Assembly (NCBI GenBank): GCA_002708995.1
Contig: PAPT01000018.1
Coordinates: 1 to 64,000, forward strand
Direction of reading: 5' to 3'
Source: Geminicoccus sp.
GTDB taxonomy: Bacteria > Pseudomonadota > Alphaproteobacteria > UBA7985
Length of the DNA: 64,000 nucleotides
This document shows, in pieces, positions 43,686-51,875 of the stretch. Position numbers and translations under genes: made by a program. The notes beneath the pieces are model-generated. The model was not told the DNA's origin. It made no database searches and was given only the letters and a program-made list of their open reading frames with translations. Every line of letters starts with the position of its first letter. Within the stretch, counting starts at the first letter, position 1.

Positions 43686-46600
43686 ATGATGTTTGACAGT
43701 CAGCACCAAGGCACCACGGCCGCCAGCCAATCCTCCTTTGAGCCGCTTGCACGATCGGAAGCGAGCGTAAAGAAGGCCCTGCGCAGCCGGGCGGGGATGC
43801 TCCTGACGTCAACGAGCTTGGTTGCCGCGGCGACGGCAATGATGACCGGTGAGGCTGCAGCTCAGGCCCCGGCAGGTTTCGCGCCGGCACCGACCGATGT
43901 GGTTTCCTACGTCCAGCTCTCCAACGGCTCGGTTCTAGTTCAGCTCGCCAATCAGCAGTCGCTGCTGGTGACCTCCAACAACTTCTTCATCGATGGCACC
44001 GGTGTGCTGTTCCTCAGCCCGGCTGTGACCACTGGCATCTCGGGCGGCGGCGCCCCGGCGGTAACCGCGCCAGCACCGGTCGCCCCGCTTCCTACCCCCT
44101 CGCCGCTGCCGCAGCCGCTCGCGCCGACCGACCCTCTGAACATCGCAGGCGATGCTTCCTCGGGCGTGATCTTCGAAGACACTGAAGTTGCGTCCTCTTC
44201 GGGCGGTATCATGGGCATGATCACCGGCGGTCCTGGCCTGTTTGGTCTGGGCACGCTGGGCACGATCGCCGCTGTTGGTCTGGGTGGCGGCGCGATCCTG
44301 TTCGCGGCCAACGCCATTCGTGCGCGTCTGCAGCCTGCTGAAGATGAAAACAGCGTAGCCACGGTCACGGCGACCGATACCAACATCGAGCGCGGTAGCA
44401 CCTCTGATTCGGTTACCTACGCCATCACCGACTTTGACGGGATAGACGAAAGCGATCTGGTGGCTTCGGTACAGGCTGCACTGGACGGTGCGTCGACCGT
44501 GGCCTCGATCTTCCCGAGCGGCGCCGAAATCACCACTGAGCGCTCGGGTTCGGGCCTGTTTGAAGGCACCGAAGACACCTATGGCTCCATCAACGTCACG
44601 CTGACCGGTGAGGTCGCCGATGCGCTGAACGTCGGCTCTTTCCCCGGGCCTGCCGTGACCTTTACCGACGCCAAGGGCAACGAAGAGTCCGTAAACCTCG
44701 CGCTCGATATCACCGACAACTCGTCGGGCGGTGGCAGCGGCGGAGGCTCCGGCACGCTGGAGCTGGATCAGGCCGACGGCAGCACGCACGAGATTGCACA
44801 GGGCGGTTCTAAGCTGTTCAAGGCGACCGATCCCGAGGGTGACACCATAACCTACAGCATCTCGAACAACCCCAGCGGCATCGGGATCGACAGCAACACC
44901 GGTCTGGTGGTTGTCTCCAACGCAGTCGCAGCTGGCAGCTACACCATCACGGTGACAGCGTCTTCGACCGGTGCCGATGGCACGGCCGATAGCGACACCG
45001 AGACCTACAACATCACGGTGACCGAAGGGTCGGGCGGCTCTGGGGGCTCGGGCGGTAACTCGGTCAACGCAGACTTTGATTCTTCCAGCGCGGGCTTCGA
45101 TACCCTCTCCGGTGTCAATATTACGGACAACGAAACCGCTGACAGCGACGACAACGAACTAGAGATCATCGCCTCAGATCACCTTGCCAACTCCTACATC
45201 ATGGATGGTCTGGCCGGGGACGACACGGTTTACTTCTCCGAAGCCGGGGCGACGTACCACCTCGACCCGACCTGGGTGAATGGTTTCGAAGACGTATCGG
45301 GTTTTGAAACCCTCGAGCTGCTCTCCAACGTACATCTGGAGATCAACGGCGGCGTCCTCGACAGCGAGAGCACCGGCGACATCGAGCACCTCAAGGGTTC
45401 GGGCGATAACCGGGTGACCATCGTCAACAACCACGCCGACTTCGGCCTCGACGTGACGATCACCGACATCGACACCATCGATATGAACAACTACGACCTG
45501 ACCCTCGATAAGTCGGATCTGAGCCAGATCAACACGATTGAAGGCGACACCCAGTCGACCCTCGTGTTCACCGGCCAGTTCACCTACGACTTCGCCGAAG
45601 GCCTGATCGTGACCAAGGACGTTTCGCGTCTTGGTCTGGATGCCGGCAACTACGACTACTCGCTGACGCTGGATGGTGTGAACGACGAGGACGTTCGTGA
45701 GATCTACGCCTACGGCGCGAATGAGATCGAAGGCAACGTCATGATCGACGCCCGTGCCAACTCCAAGATCAGCCTGATTGACCTCGCTGGTGATGAATTC
45801 ACAACCGGCGGTATCGATGGAGACAGCAACATCTTCGTCACCTACGACGACGCCCTCGAAGTGCTGGGCGGCGACAACGACGATGACCTCGACGTCATCC
45901 TCGATAGCGATATCGAAGACGGCGAGTTCCAGTTCGATGGCGGCGGCGACAATGAAGATACGCTGAACATCAACCTGAACGGCGACGAGATCGACACCCG
46001 CGGCCACGGCCGTTCGATCGATCATGTCGAGTACATTGACGTCGATGCTCCCGACGGTGACGGCGAAGCCCACCTCGAATTCAGCGGTAACGGCTCGGAC
46101 GACAACACCCGTATCGACCATTCCGACATTGTGCAGGTCGACCTGTCCGACGTGGAAGATGATTCCTCGCTGATCCTCAGCGGTGACCGCAGCGAGGTCG
46201 ACGCCTTCGCCGCGAACCTTGCGGCCGCAGCTAGTGCCTTTGTCGCTGCCGATGGCGAGACAGGCGACCTCGTTGTCGACGGCTTTGTAGCGGATGAAGA
46301 CGTGACCGTGATGATGACCAGCCACGACGACACGATCACCATGGTGATCGGGGAATCGGAGATCGCTACGGCCGTCAGTGCAACGGCTGTGCTTGGAGCC
46401 GACGGAGAGGAGGGTGCAACCGCAACCCGTGCGCAGGGTTCGCAGGAGGTGGACATCCACCTCGGCGGCGGTGATGACACTATCAGCCTGATCCTCGGCT
46501 CGGCCCAGCAGCAGGAAGTCACGCTCCACTTCTCGCGCGCCAACAACGACGACCATGACACGGTCACTTTCACAACCCTGAACGACCTTGACGCCGGCGC

Positions 46601-46931
46601 AGGTGACCTCACGGCTGCGGGTCTGACGTTCGACTTTGAAGACGACATCAGCGTCATCCTCGATGGCGGTGCGAACGCAGCTGCAGCGGTCGACGTCGCC
46701 AGTTCACAGCACGGCGCCCTGATCCTGTTCGACAGTGGCGTGCAGCATGGCTTCATCTACGACCATGATGGTGACGGTGAGCTGTCCGACGGCGATACCC
46801 TCGTCGACCTGACGACGGCGGGCGGTAGCTTCTCGAGCATCTCGACCAGCGGCTTCCTGCTGACCCTCGACAGTGCTGCTGGTGATGACGAGTTCAACTT
46901 CACTCTCGACCAGGGCGACCTGTCGCTCTAG
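43686..46931 (+). CDS. Large acidic surface protein, tandem copy 1
   Basis: About 1081 residues. The ATG at 43686 is nine nt from GGAG, whereas the ATG at 43677 directly abuts it, so 43686 is preferred. A long N-region precedes a signal-type hydrophobic stretch (MLLTSTSLVAAATAMM, then EAAAQA). Next come a conserved VSYVQLSNGSVLVQLANQQS domain, a Pro-rich linker, a second hydrophobic segment near 185-213 (GLFGLGTLGTIAAVGLGGG), a cadherin-like domain near 360-450 (ATDPEGDTITYSIS), a GSGGSGG linker and a very acidic repeat region (GGDNDDDLDVILDSDIEDG, DGDGEAHLEF). The end has GGGDDTISL and YDHDGDGELSDGDTL, which look Ca-binding. Likely S-layer-like or matrix adhesin; no C-terminal anchor was recognised. 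It has a close tandem paralogue. Confidence 0.85.
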   Translation: MMFDSQHQGTTAASQSSFEPLARSEASVKKALRSRAGMLLTSTSLVAAATAMMTGEAAAQAPAGFAPAPTDVVSYVQLSNGSVLVQLANQQSLLVTSNNFFIDGTGVLFLSPAVTTGISGGGAPAVTAPAPVAPLPTPSPLPQPLAPTDPLNIAGDASSGVIFEDTEVASSSGGIMGMITGGPGLFGLGTLGTIAAVGLGGGAILFAANAIRARLQPAEDENSVATVTATDTNIERGSTSDSVTYAITDFDGIDESDLVASVQAALDGASTVASIFPSGAEITTERSGSGLFEGTEDTYGSINVTLTGEVADALNVGSFPGPAVTFTDAKGNEESVNLALDITDNSSGGGSGGGSGTLELDQADGSTHEIAQGGSKLFKATDPEGDTITYSISNNPSGIGIDSNTGLVVVSNAVAAGSYTITVTASSTGADGTADSDTETYNITVTEGSGGSGGSGGNSVNADFDSSSAGFDTLSGVNITDNETADSDDNELEIIASDHLANSYIMDGLAGDDTVYFSEAGATYHLDPTWVNGFEDVSGFETLELLSNVHLEINGGVLDSESTGDIEHLKGSGDNRVTIVNNHADFGLDVTITDIDTIDMNNYDLTLDKSDLSQINTIEGDTQSTLVFTGQFTYDFAEGLIVTKDVSRLGLDAGNYDYSLTLDGVNDEDVREIYAYGANEIEGNVMIDARANSKISLIDLAGDEFTTGGIDGDSNIFVTYDDALEVLGGDNDDDLDVILDSDIEDGEFQFDGGGDNEDTLNINLNGDEIDTRGHGRSIDHVEYIDVDAPDGDGEAHLEFSGNGSDDNTRIDHSDIVQVDLSDVEDDSSLILSGDRSEVDAFAANLAAAASAFVAADGETGDLVVDGFVADEDVTVMMTSHDDTITMVIGESEIATAVSATAVLGADGEEGATATRAQGSQEVDIHLGGGDDTISLILGSAQQQEVTLHFSRANNDDHDTVTFTTLNDLDAGAGDLTAAGLTFDFEDDISVILDGGANAAAAVDVASSQHGALILFDSGVQHGFIYDHDGDGELSDGDTLVDLTTAGGSFSSISTSGFLLTLDSAAGDDEFNFTLDQGDLSL

Positions 46932-47387
46932 TTCGACGCGCATCCGAGTTCGTGGTTCCCGGTGCGGGAATCACGCCCTTGTTTCAACCCCGGCGGCCTA
47001 TCGGCGTCGGGGTTTTTCTTTATGCGGTGGCTGATTGCAGAGCCGCAGGGTAGGCCGAACACAGAACGTCGGTGGGGGACGGTCTGCACGCTGAGAGAAT
47101 GGATAGGGCTACGGAAATCGGCCCTTCATGCATAATATTGTGCCTCAAATGCCACTTAATGGCTTTAGACAGGCGTTTTCCTAGTGCTAGAACCCTTTAG
47201 AAATTTCTGATTATGCGTTAAGACAAGGTCGATATTATGCGTCCTCAATGCGCGCAAGGCCTGTCGTAGTCCCGTAAATCGCCGTTCAGGCGATGCAAAG
47301 ACCGCTCCGGCAGCCATCGCAGAAGCAGGCGCAGTTAGGCCGAAACCCGGTGAGCGGGGAGGCGGTCAAAAAACGGAGATGACCAGT
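46932..47387. other. Intergenic region between the tandem surface-protein genes
   Basis: 456 bp containing the terminator of the first gene (46986-47020) and the long leader of the second. 47130-47230 is AT-rich and is the likely promoter area. Apart from the ACGGAGATGACxAxxATG start region, I see no strong similarity to the leader of the first copy. Confidence 0.5.
46986..47020 (+). terminator. Rho-independent terminator of surface-protein gene 1
   Basis: AACCCCG (46986-46992) pairs with CGGGGTT (47008-47014), with an inner GCG/CGT extension, followed by TTTCTT. It lies 55 bp beyond the stop codon. Confidence 0.85.
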
Positions 47388-50300
47388 ATGACGTTCGACA
47401 TTCATCGTGAAGCAGAGCCCCACACCGGCGGTTCGGCCTTCGAGCCCCTGACAGGAGCAGCTTCCAGAGTGAAGAAGAGCCTTCGCAGCCGCTCAGGCGG
47501 ACTGCTGACCTCAACCGCGCTGGTCAGCGTCGGTTTTGCTTTTGTGGCCGGGTCTGCCGCCGCACAGGCGCCTGATGGCTATGCTCCCGCACCGGCTGAA
47601 GTTGTTTCCTACGTACAGCTCTCGAACGGCTCGGTGCTGGTGCAGCTGGCGAACAACCAGTCGCTGCTCGTGACCTCGAACAACTACTTCATAGACAGTG
47701 CCGGCGTGCTCTACCTGAGCCCGAGCGTGGGCGGGAACATCTCCGGCGGCGGCGCTGCGGCAGCTGCGGCCCCTGCGCCACTGGCAGGGGCACTGCCAGT
47801 CGCTAGCAATCAGGCTCCACCATCCTCTACGGGTGTGCTGTTCGACGACACCGCCTTGGCGGCCAACTCCGGCGGTATGATGTCTGCTGTGACTGGTGGT
47901 CCAGGCCTGTTCGGGCTTGGTACGCTGGGGACGATCGCAGCGGTAGCTGTGGGTACGGGTGCGCTGGTGCTGGGCGTCAACGCAATTCGCAGTCGCCTCG
48001 AAGACGATGATTCGTCCAACGCGGCAGCCGGGATCACCGTCGTCGATGATGATATTGTCCGCGGTGAAACCGGAGGCTCCATCACCTACACCCTTGCCGA
48101 CGCTGACGGCATCGATCAGAGCGATCTGCAGACGGCGGTCGAGAACGCTGTGGGCGGGGCTTCGACCGTGGCCTCGATCTTCCCCAACGGCGCAACTGTT
48201 GTCGTTGAAGGTACGGCGGACGATCTTGTCGACGGCACCACAGATACCTATGCCAGCCTCAGCGTGACGGTAACTGGCGATGTTGCCTCTGCGCTGAACG
48301 TCGGCAGTTTCCCGGGGCCTTCGGTGGCCTTCACCGACGCCAAGGGCAATGCGGAGAGCGTGAACTTCTCGCTTGATATCGCCGCCGAAGACGGCGGCTC
48401 GACCGGCTCGCTGGAGCTGGATCAGGCCGACGGCAGCACGCATGAGATCGCCCAGGGCGGTTCGAAGCTGTTTAGCGCCACTGATCCCGAGGGGGATACC
48501 GTTACCTACGGTATCTCGAACAACCCAAGCGGCATCGGCATCGACAGCAACACCGGTCTGGTGGTTGTCGCCAGCTCGGTTGCCACCGGTAGCTACACTA
48601 TCACCGTGACCGCGTCCTCAACGGGCGCAGACGGCAGCGTAGACACCGACACAGAGACCTACAACATCACCGTGACTGAAGGTTCGGGCGGCTCGGGCGG
48701 CTCGGGCGGGAACGTAGTCAATGCCGACTTCGACAGCTCAAACGCTGGCTTCAATACGCTCACGGGTGTCAACATCACCAATGGCGACACCACCGACAGC
48801 GGTGATAACGAATTCGAAGTTGCTGCGGCAGCCCACCTGGCCAACTCGTTCATCATGGATGGTCTGGCCGGTGACGATACCGTGTACTTCTCCGAAGCTG
48901 GGGCGACCTACCACCTCGACCCGATCGACGCCAACGCCTTCGAAGACGTCTCTGGCTTCGAAACGCTGGCGCTGCTTTCCGATGTTGATTTGGAAATCAA
49001 CGGCGGCGTGCTGGACAGCGAAGCCACCGGCGATATCGAGCACATTCAGGGCTCAGGCGACAACATCATCACGCTTGTCAACGCGCATGCAGACATGGGC
49101 CTTGACGTGGCGGTGACCAACGTCGCGACCATCGACATGAACAACTACGATCTGACCCTCGACCACTCGGACCTTAGCCAGATCGACAAGGTGATGGGCG
49201 GTGTGGCGTCCACGCTCGTGTTCTCCGGCCAGTTCACCTACGACTTTGCTGAAGGCCTGATCGAGACCGAAGGCGTGACCCGCATTGGACTGGCAGCCGG
49301 CAACTACGACTATGTGCTGACGCTGGACGGGATCCACGACGAAGACGTTCGCGAGATCTACGCCTACGGTGCCAATGAGATTGAAGGTGACATTCTGATC
49401 GACGCCCGTGAGAACGCCAAGATCAGCCTCATCGACATCGCCGGTGATGCCTACAGCACTGGTGGGATCGACGGCGACAGCAACATCTTCGTCACTTACG
49501 ACGACGAGCTGGAAATCCTCGGCGGCGACAACGACGATGACGTCGACGTCATCCTCGACAGCGATATCGAAGACGGCGAGTTCCGCTTCGATGGCGGCGG
49601 GGACGATGAAGACACCCTGAACATCAATCTCAACGGTGACGAAATCGACACCCGCGACTACGGCCGGTCGATCGACCACGTCGAGTACATCGATGTCGAC
49701 GCGCCGGATGGTGACGGTGAAGCCCACCTAGAGTTCCTCGGCAATGGTGGCGACCAGTCCGATATTCGGCAGGTCGATATCTCCGACGTCAAGGACGACT
49801 CGTCGATCACGCTGGACGGTGACCTTTCCGATCAAACGCTTGCCGGAACCCCGATTGTGGTGAACTGGGGCGATGATCAGGCGGCGAATGTCGCGACTTC
49901 TGCGGCATCTGCAACGGTAGCATTCTTCGTAGATGGCTTCGTTGCCGACCACGACGTCGAAATCATGATGACCAATGAAGATGACACCATCACGCTGGTC
50001 ATTGGTGAGTCTGACCTTTCTTTCGTTGCTGGTACGGGCGCTGCCACAACCATCACTCTTGCTGACGCAGAGGATGGGGTCGGTAACGCCAACATCGATG
50101 CGGTGAATGTCAACGCGTCCACGGCCGTCGGCGAAGGCTCGCAAGAGGTGACGGTGAGCCTTGGCGGCGGTGATGATATCGTCGATCTGGTTCTGGGTTC
50201 GGAGCAGACCGAAGACGTGACCCTGAAGTTCTCGCGGGCAGGCAACGATGATCATGAGACCATCGACGTCAACACCCTCGAAGATCTCGGGGCAGTTGAC

Positions 50301-50642
50301 GGCGGAACTGCTGGGTCGGCAACGACCAACGCCAGCGGCCTGCGGCTGGACTTTGCGGACGACGTGACCGGCATCCTCAGTGCCGGGACGGCGACCGCAG
50401 TGGCCATTGACGTGGCTGGTGCGTCGCAGGGTAATGTCCTCGTCTTCAACAATGCAGCGCAGCGCGGCATCGTCTACGACCATGACGGTGACGGCGAGCT
50501 ATCCGATGGTGACACGCTGATCGATCTTACTGATGCTGCCTCGGACGTTGCTGTGGTCGGTGGTGACGTGCAGGTAACCTCGAACGGCGAGGATATTTGG
50601 ACCTTCGAGCTGTCCGGCGGTGACCTGATCGACATCGCCTGA
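47388..50642 (+). CDS. Large acidic surface protein, tandem copy 2
   Basis: About 1084 residues, colinear with the first copy over its whole length: the same signal region (GLLTSTALVSVGFAFVAG), SNGSVLVQLANNQS domain, GLFGLGTLGTIAAVAVGTG segment, cadherin-like domain (HEIAQGGSKLFSATDPEG), GSGGSGG linker, acidic repeats (NDDDVDVILDSDIEDGEF) and YDHDGDGELSDGDTL near the end. Differences concentrate in the Pro/Ala linker (about 130-160), the region after 820 and the last 40 residues. ATG 47388 has GGAG nine nt upstream; 47379 is an in-frame alternative. Its own terminator follows. Two retained copies suggest alternative or co-expressed surface components. Confidence 0.85.
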   Translation: MTFDIHREAEPHTGGSAFEPLTGAASRVKKSLRSRSGGLLTSTALVSVGFAFVAGSAAAQAPDGYAPAPAEVVSYVQLSNGSVLVQLANNQSLLVTSNNYFIDSAGVLYLSPSVGGNISGGGAAAAAAPAPLAGALPVASNQAPPSSTGVLFDDTALAANSGGMMSAVTGGPGLFGLGTLGTIAAVAVGTGALVLGVNAIRSRLEDDDSSNAAAGITVVDDDIVRGETGGSITYTLADADGIDQSDLQTAVENAVGGASTVASIFPNGATVVVEGTADDLVDGTTDTYASLSVTVTGDVASALNVGSFPGPSVAFTDAKGNAESVNFSLDIAAEDGGSTGSLELDQADGSTHEIAQGGSKLFSATDPEGDTVTYGISNNPSGIGIDSNTGLVVVASSVATGSYTITVTASSTGADGSVDTDTETYNITVTEGSGGSGGSGGNVVNADFDSSNAGFNTLTGVNITNGDTTDSGDNEFEVAAAAHLANSFIMDGLAGDDTVYFSEAGATYHLDPIDANAFEDVSGFETLALLSDVDLEINGGVLDSEATGDIEHIQGSGDNIITLVNAHADMGLDVAVTNVATIDMNNYDLTLDHSDLSQIDKVMGGVASTLVFSGQFTYDFAEGLIETEGVTRIGLAAGNYDYVLTLDGIHDEDVREIYAYGANEIEGDILIDARENAKISLIDIAGDAYSTGGIDGDSNIFVTYDDELEILGGDNDDDVDVILDSDIEDGEFRFDGGGDDEDTLNINLNGDEIDTRDYGRSIDHVEYIDVDAPDGDGEAHLEFLGNGGDQSDIRQVDISDVKDDSSITLDGDLSDQTLAGTPIVVNWGDDQAANVATSAASATVAFFVDGFVADHDVEIMMTNEDDTITLVIGESDLSFVAGTGAATTITLADAEDGVGNANIDAVNVNASTAVGEGSQEVTVSLGGGDDIVDLVLGSEQTEDVTLKFSRAGNDDHETIDVNTLEDLGAVDGGTAGSATTNASGLRLDFADDVTGILSAGTATAVAIDVAGASQGNVLVFNNAAQRGIVYDHDGDGELSDGDTLIDLTDAASDVAVVGGDVQVTSNGEDIWTFELSGGDLIDIA

Positions 50643-50674
50643 TCTGTCGACAAACTGAGGCTTCCTCAGACCTG

Positions 50675-50713
50675 ACCCCGGGGCGCTTTGGTGCTCCGGG
50701 GTTTTCATTTTTC
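50675..50713 (+). terminator. Rho-independent terminator of surface-protein gene 2
   Basis: ACCCCGG (50675-50681) pairs with CCGGGGT (around 50696-50702), with an inner GCGC/GTGC part and a TTTG loop, followed by TTTTCATTTTT. It is 33 bp after the stop codon. Confidence 0.85.
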
Positions 50714-51105
50714 TTTGCCCGGAGAAAGACGGCAGCCCGGAACCGGGACCATCCCTGTCGGGCGCGGTGCGACAGGCTGCCAATGCATGCTGGGGATGAG
50801 GCTGTCTGAAAGGCTTCCCAGACACCGACAGGTACGATATTATCTGACCATCTTATGCGCTTTTTGGCCACTGGTCAGTGCATGAGCTCCTTTCCATATT
50901 GATACTGGGTTCGGTGTAGACGCGCTTCGGACCCATTTTTTTGCCTTCAGGCCGGAAATGCCTGCCAGAGGGTGAAAGGCCCCGGAAAACGGTTTAAGCT
51001 GCCGGTCCAACCCTAAGGGTAAGAAGACCGATGACTGACAAGAGTTCTGCGTCGCCTAAGGCCAGCAGCGGACCCGGACCCGCAGTCAGGTTGACCGCTT
51101 AGGCG
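50714..51105. other. Leader of the VIT-family gene, with an in-frame mini-ORF
   Basis: About 390 bp. From 51031 an ATG opens 23 codons (MTDKSSASPKASSGPGPAVR...) that end with TAG at 51100-51102, in the same frame as, and only one codon before, the VIT-family ATG at 51106. The remainder shows no gene. The mini-ORF could be a lost N-terminal extension or a leader peptide. Confidence 0.55.
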
Positions 51106-51846
51106 ATGGCGCGCCACATCGCTTACGAGCATGGGCGCAGCCCCTTCTCCGACAATCTCAAAGAGATTGTTTACGGTGGCCTCGATGGCATCATCACTAC
51201 CTTCGCCGTGGTCTCCGGCTTTTGCGGCGCGGCGCTGTTGGGGGCAGGGGGCAACGGTGAAGCCTACGCCATCACGCTGGTGCTGCTCTTCGGCCTCGCC
51301 AACCTGCTCGCCGATGGTGTGTCCATGGGGCTGGGCGACTTCCTCTCGACCCGGTCGGAGCAGGCGCGCTGGAACCGCGAACGTGCGGTCGAAATCCATG
51401 AGATCGCCCACAATTCGGACCAGGAGTACGAGGAAACCGTGCACCTGCTCGAGGAACAGGGGCTGAGTGCGGATGACGCACGCACCGTAGCCGATATCTA
51501 TCGCCGCTATCCCGAGCTCTGGGCCGACTGGACGATGGAGCACGAACTGCAGATGGAGGATATGAGCACAGCAACCCCGGCGAAGGACGGCTTTGTCACC
51601 TTCACCAGTTTCCTAGTGTTCGGAGTGATCCCGCTGTTGCCCTATCTGGCGTTCTGGGGGCGGGATATCAGCTCGGATACGCTGTTCATCCTTGCGTCGA
51701 CCGCAACAGTCATCGCCTTGCTGGAGCTGGGGCTGGCGCGCTCGATCGTCACGCGGGAGAACCGCTTGCGGGCAATGCTGGAAGTCCTTGGTGTCGGTGT
51801 GATCGCTGCGGCTATCGCCTTTTGCGTCGGCGTGCTGCTGGGCTGA
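51106..51846 (+). CDS. VIT1/CCC1-family metal transporter
   Basis: 246 residues. Five membrane segments are visible: about 23-45 (EIVYGGLDGIITTFAVVSG), 50-75, 165-185, 190-215 and 225-246. The EIVYGGLDGIITTFA opening and the GDFLSTRSE cytoplasmic segment are hallmarks of the family, which moves Fe2+ or Mn2+ out of the cytoplasm. The cytoplasmic loop 75-150 is rich in Glu and His, as in metal-binding VIT loops. The start ATG has weak signals (TAGG four nt before), so translation may be coupled to the upstream mini-ORF. Confidence 0.92.
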   Translation: MARHIAYEHGRSPFSDNLKEIVYGGLDGIITTFAVVSGFCGAALLGAGGNGEAYAITLVLLFGLANLLADGVSMGLGDFLSTRSEQARWNRERAVEIHEIAHNSDQEYEETVHLLEEQGLSADDARTVADIYRRYPELWADWTMEHELQMEDMSTATPAKDGFVTFTSFLVFGVIPLLPYLAFWGRDISSDTLFILASTATVIALLELGLARSIVTRENRLRAMLEVLGVGVIAAAIAFCVGVLLG

Positions 51847-51875
51847 GGCGCAACCTCAGGGCCTCAGAGCCTGTT

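Noticed and set aside
45174..46556. 460-codon minus-strand open frame with many Val/Asp residues
   Set aside because: It is the reverse-complement shadow of the Asp/Val-rich repeats of the surface-protein gene.
46819..46832. GGCGGTAGCTT, close to the RfaH ops element
   Set aside because: It lies deep inside the coding region of a surface protein, encodes Gly-Gly-Ser and is far from any promoter; one mismatch by chance is expected.
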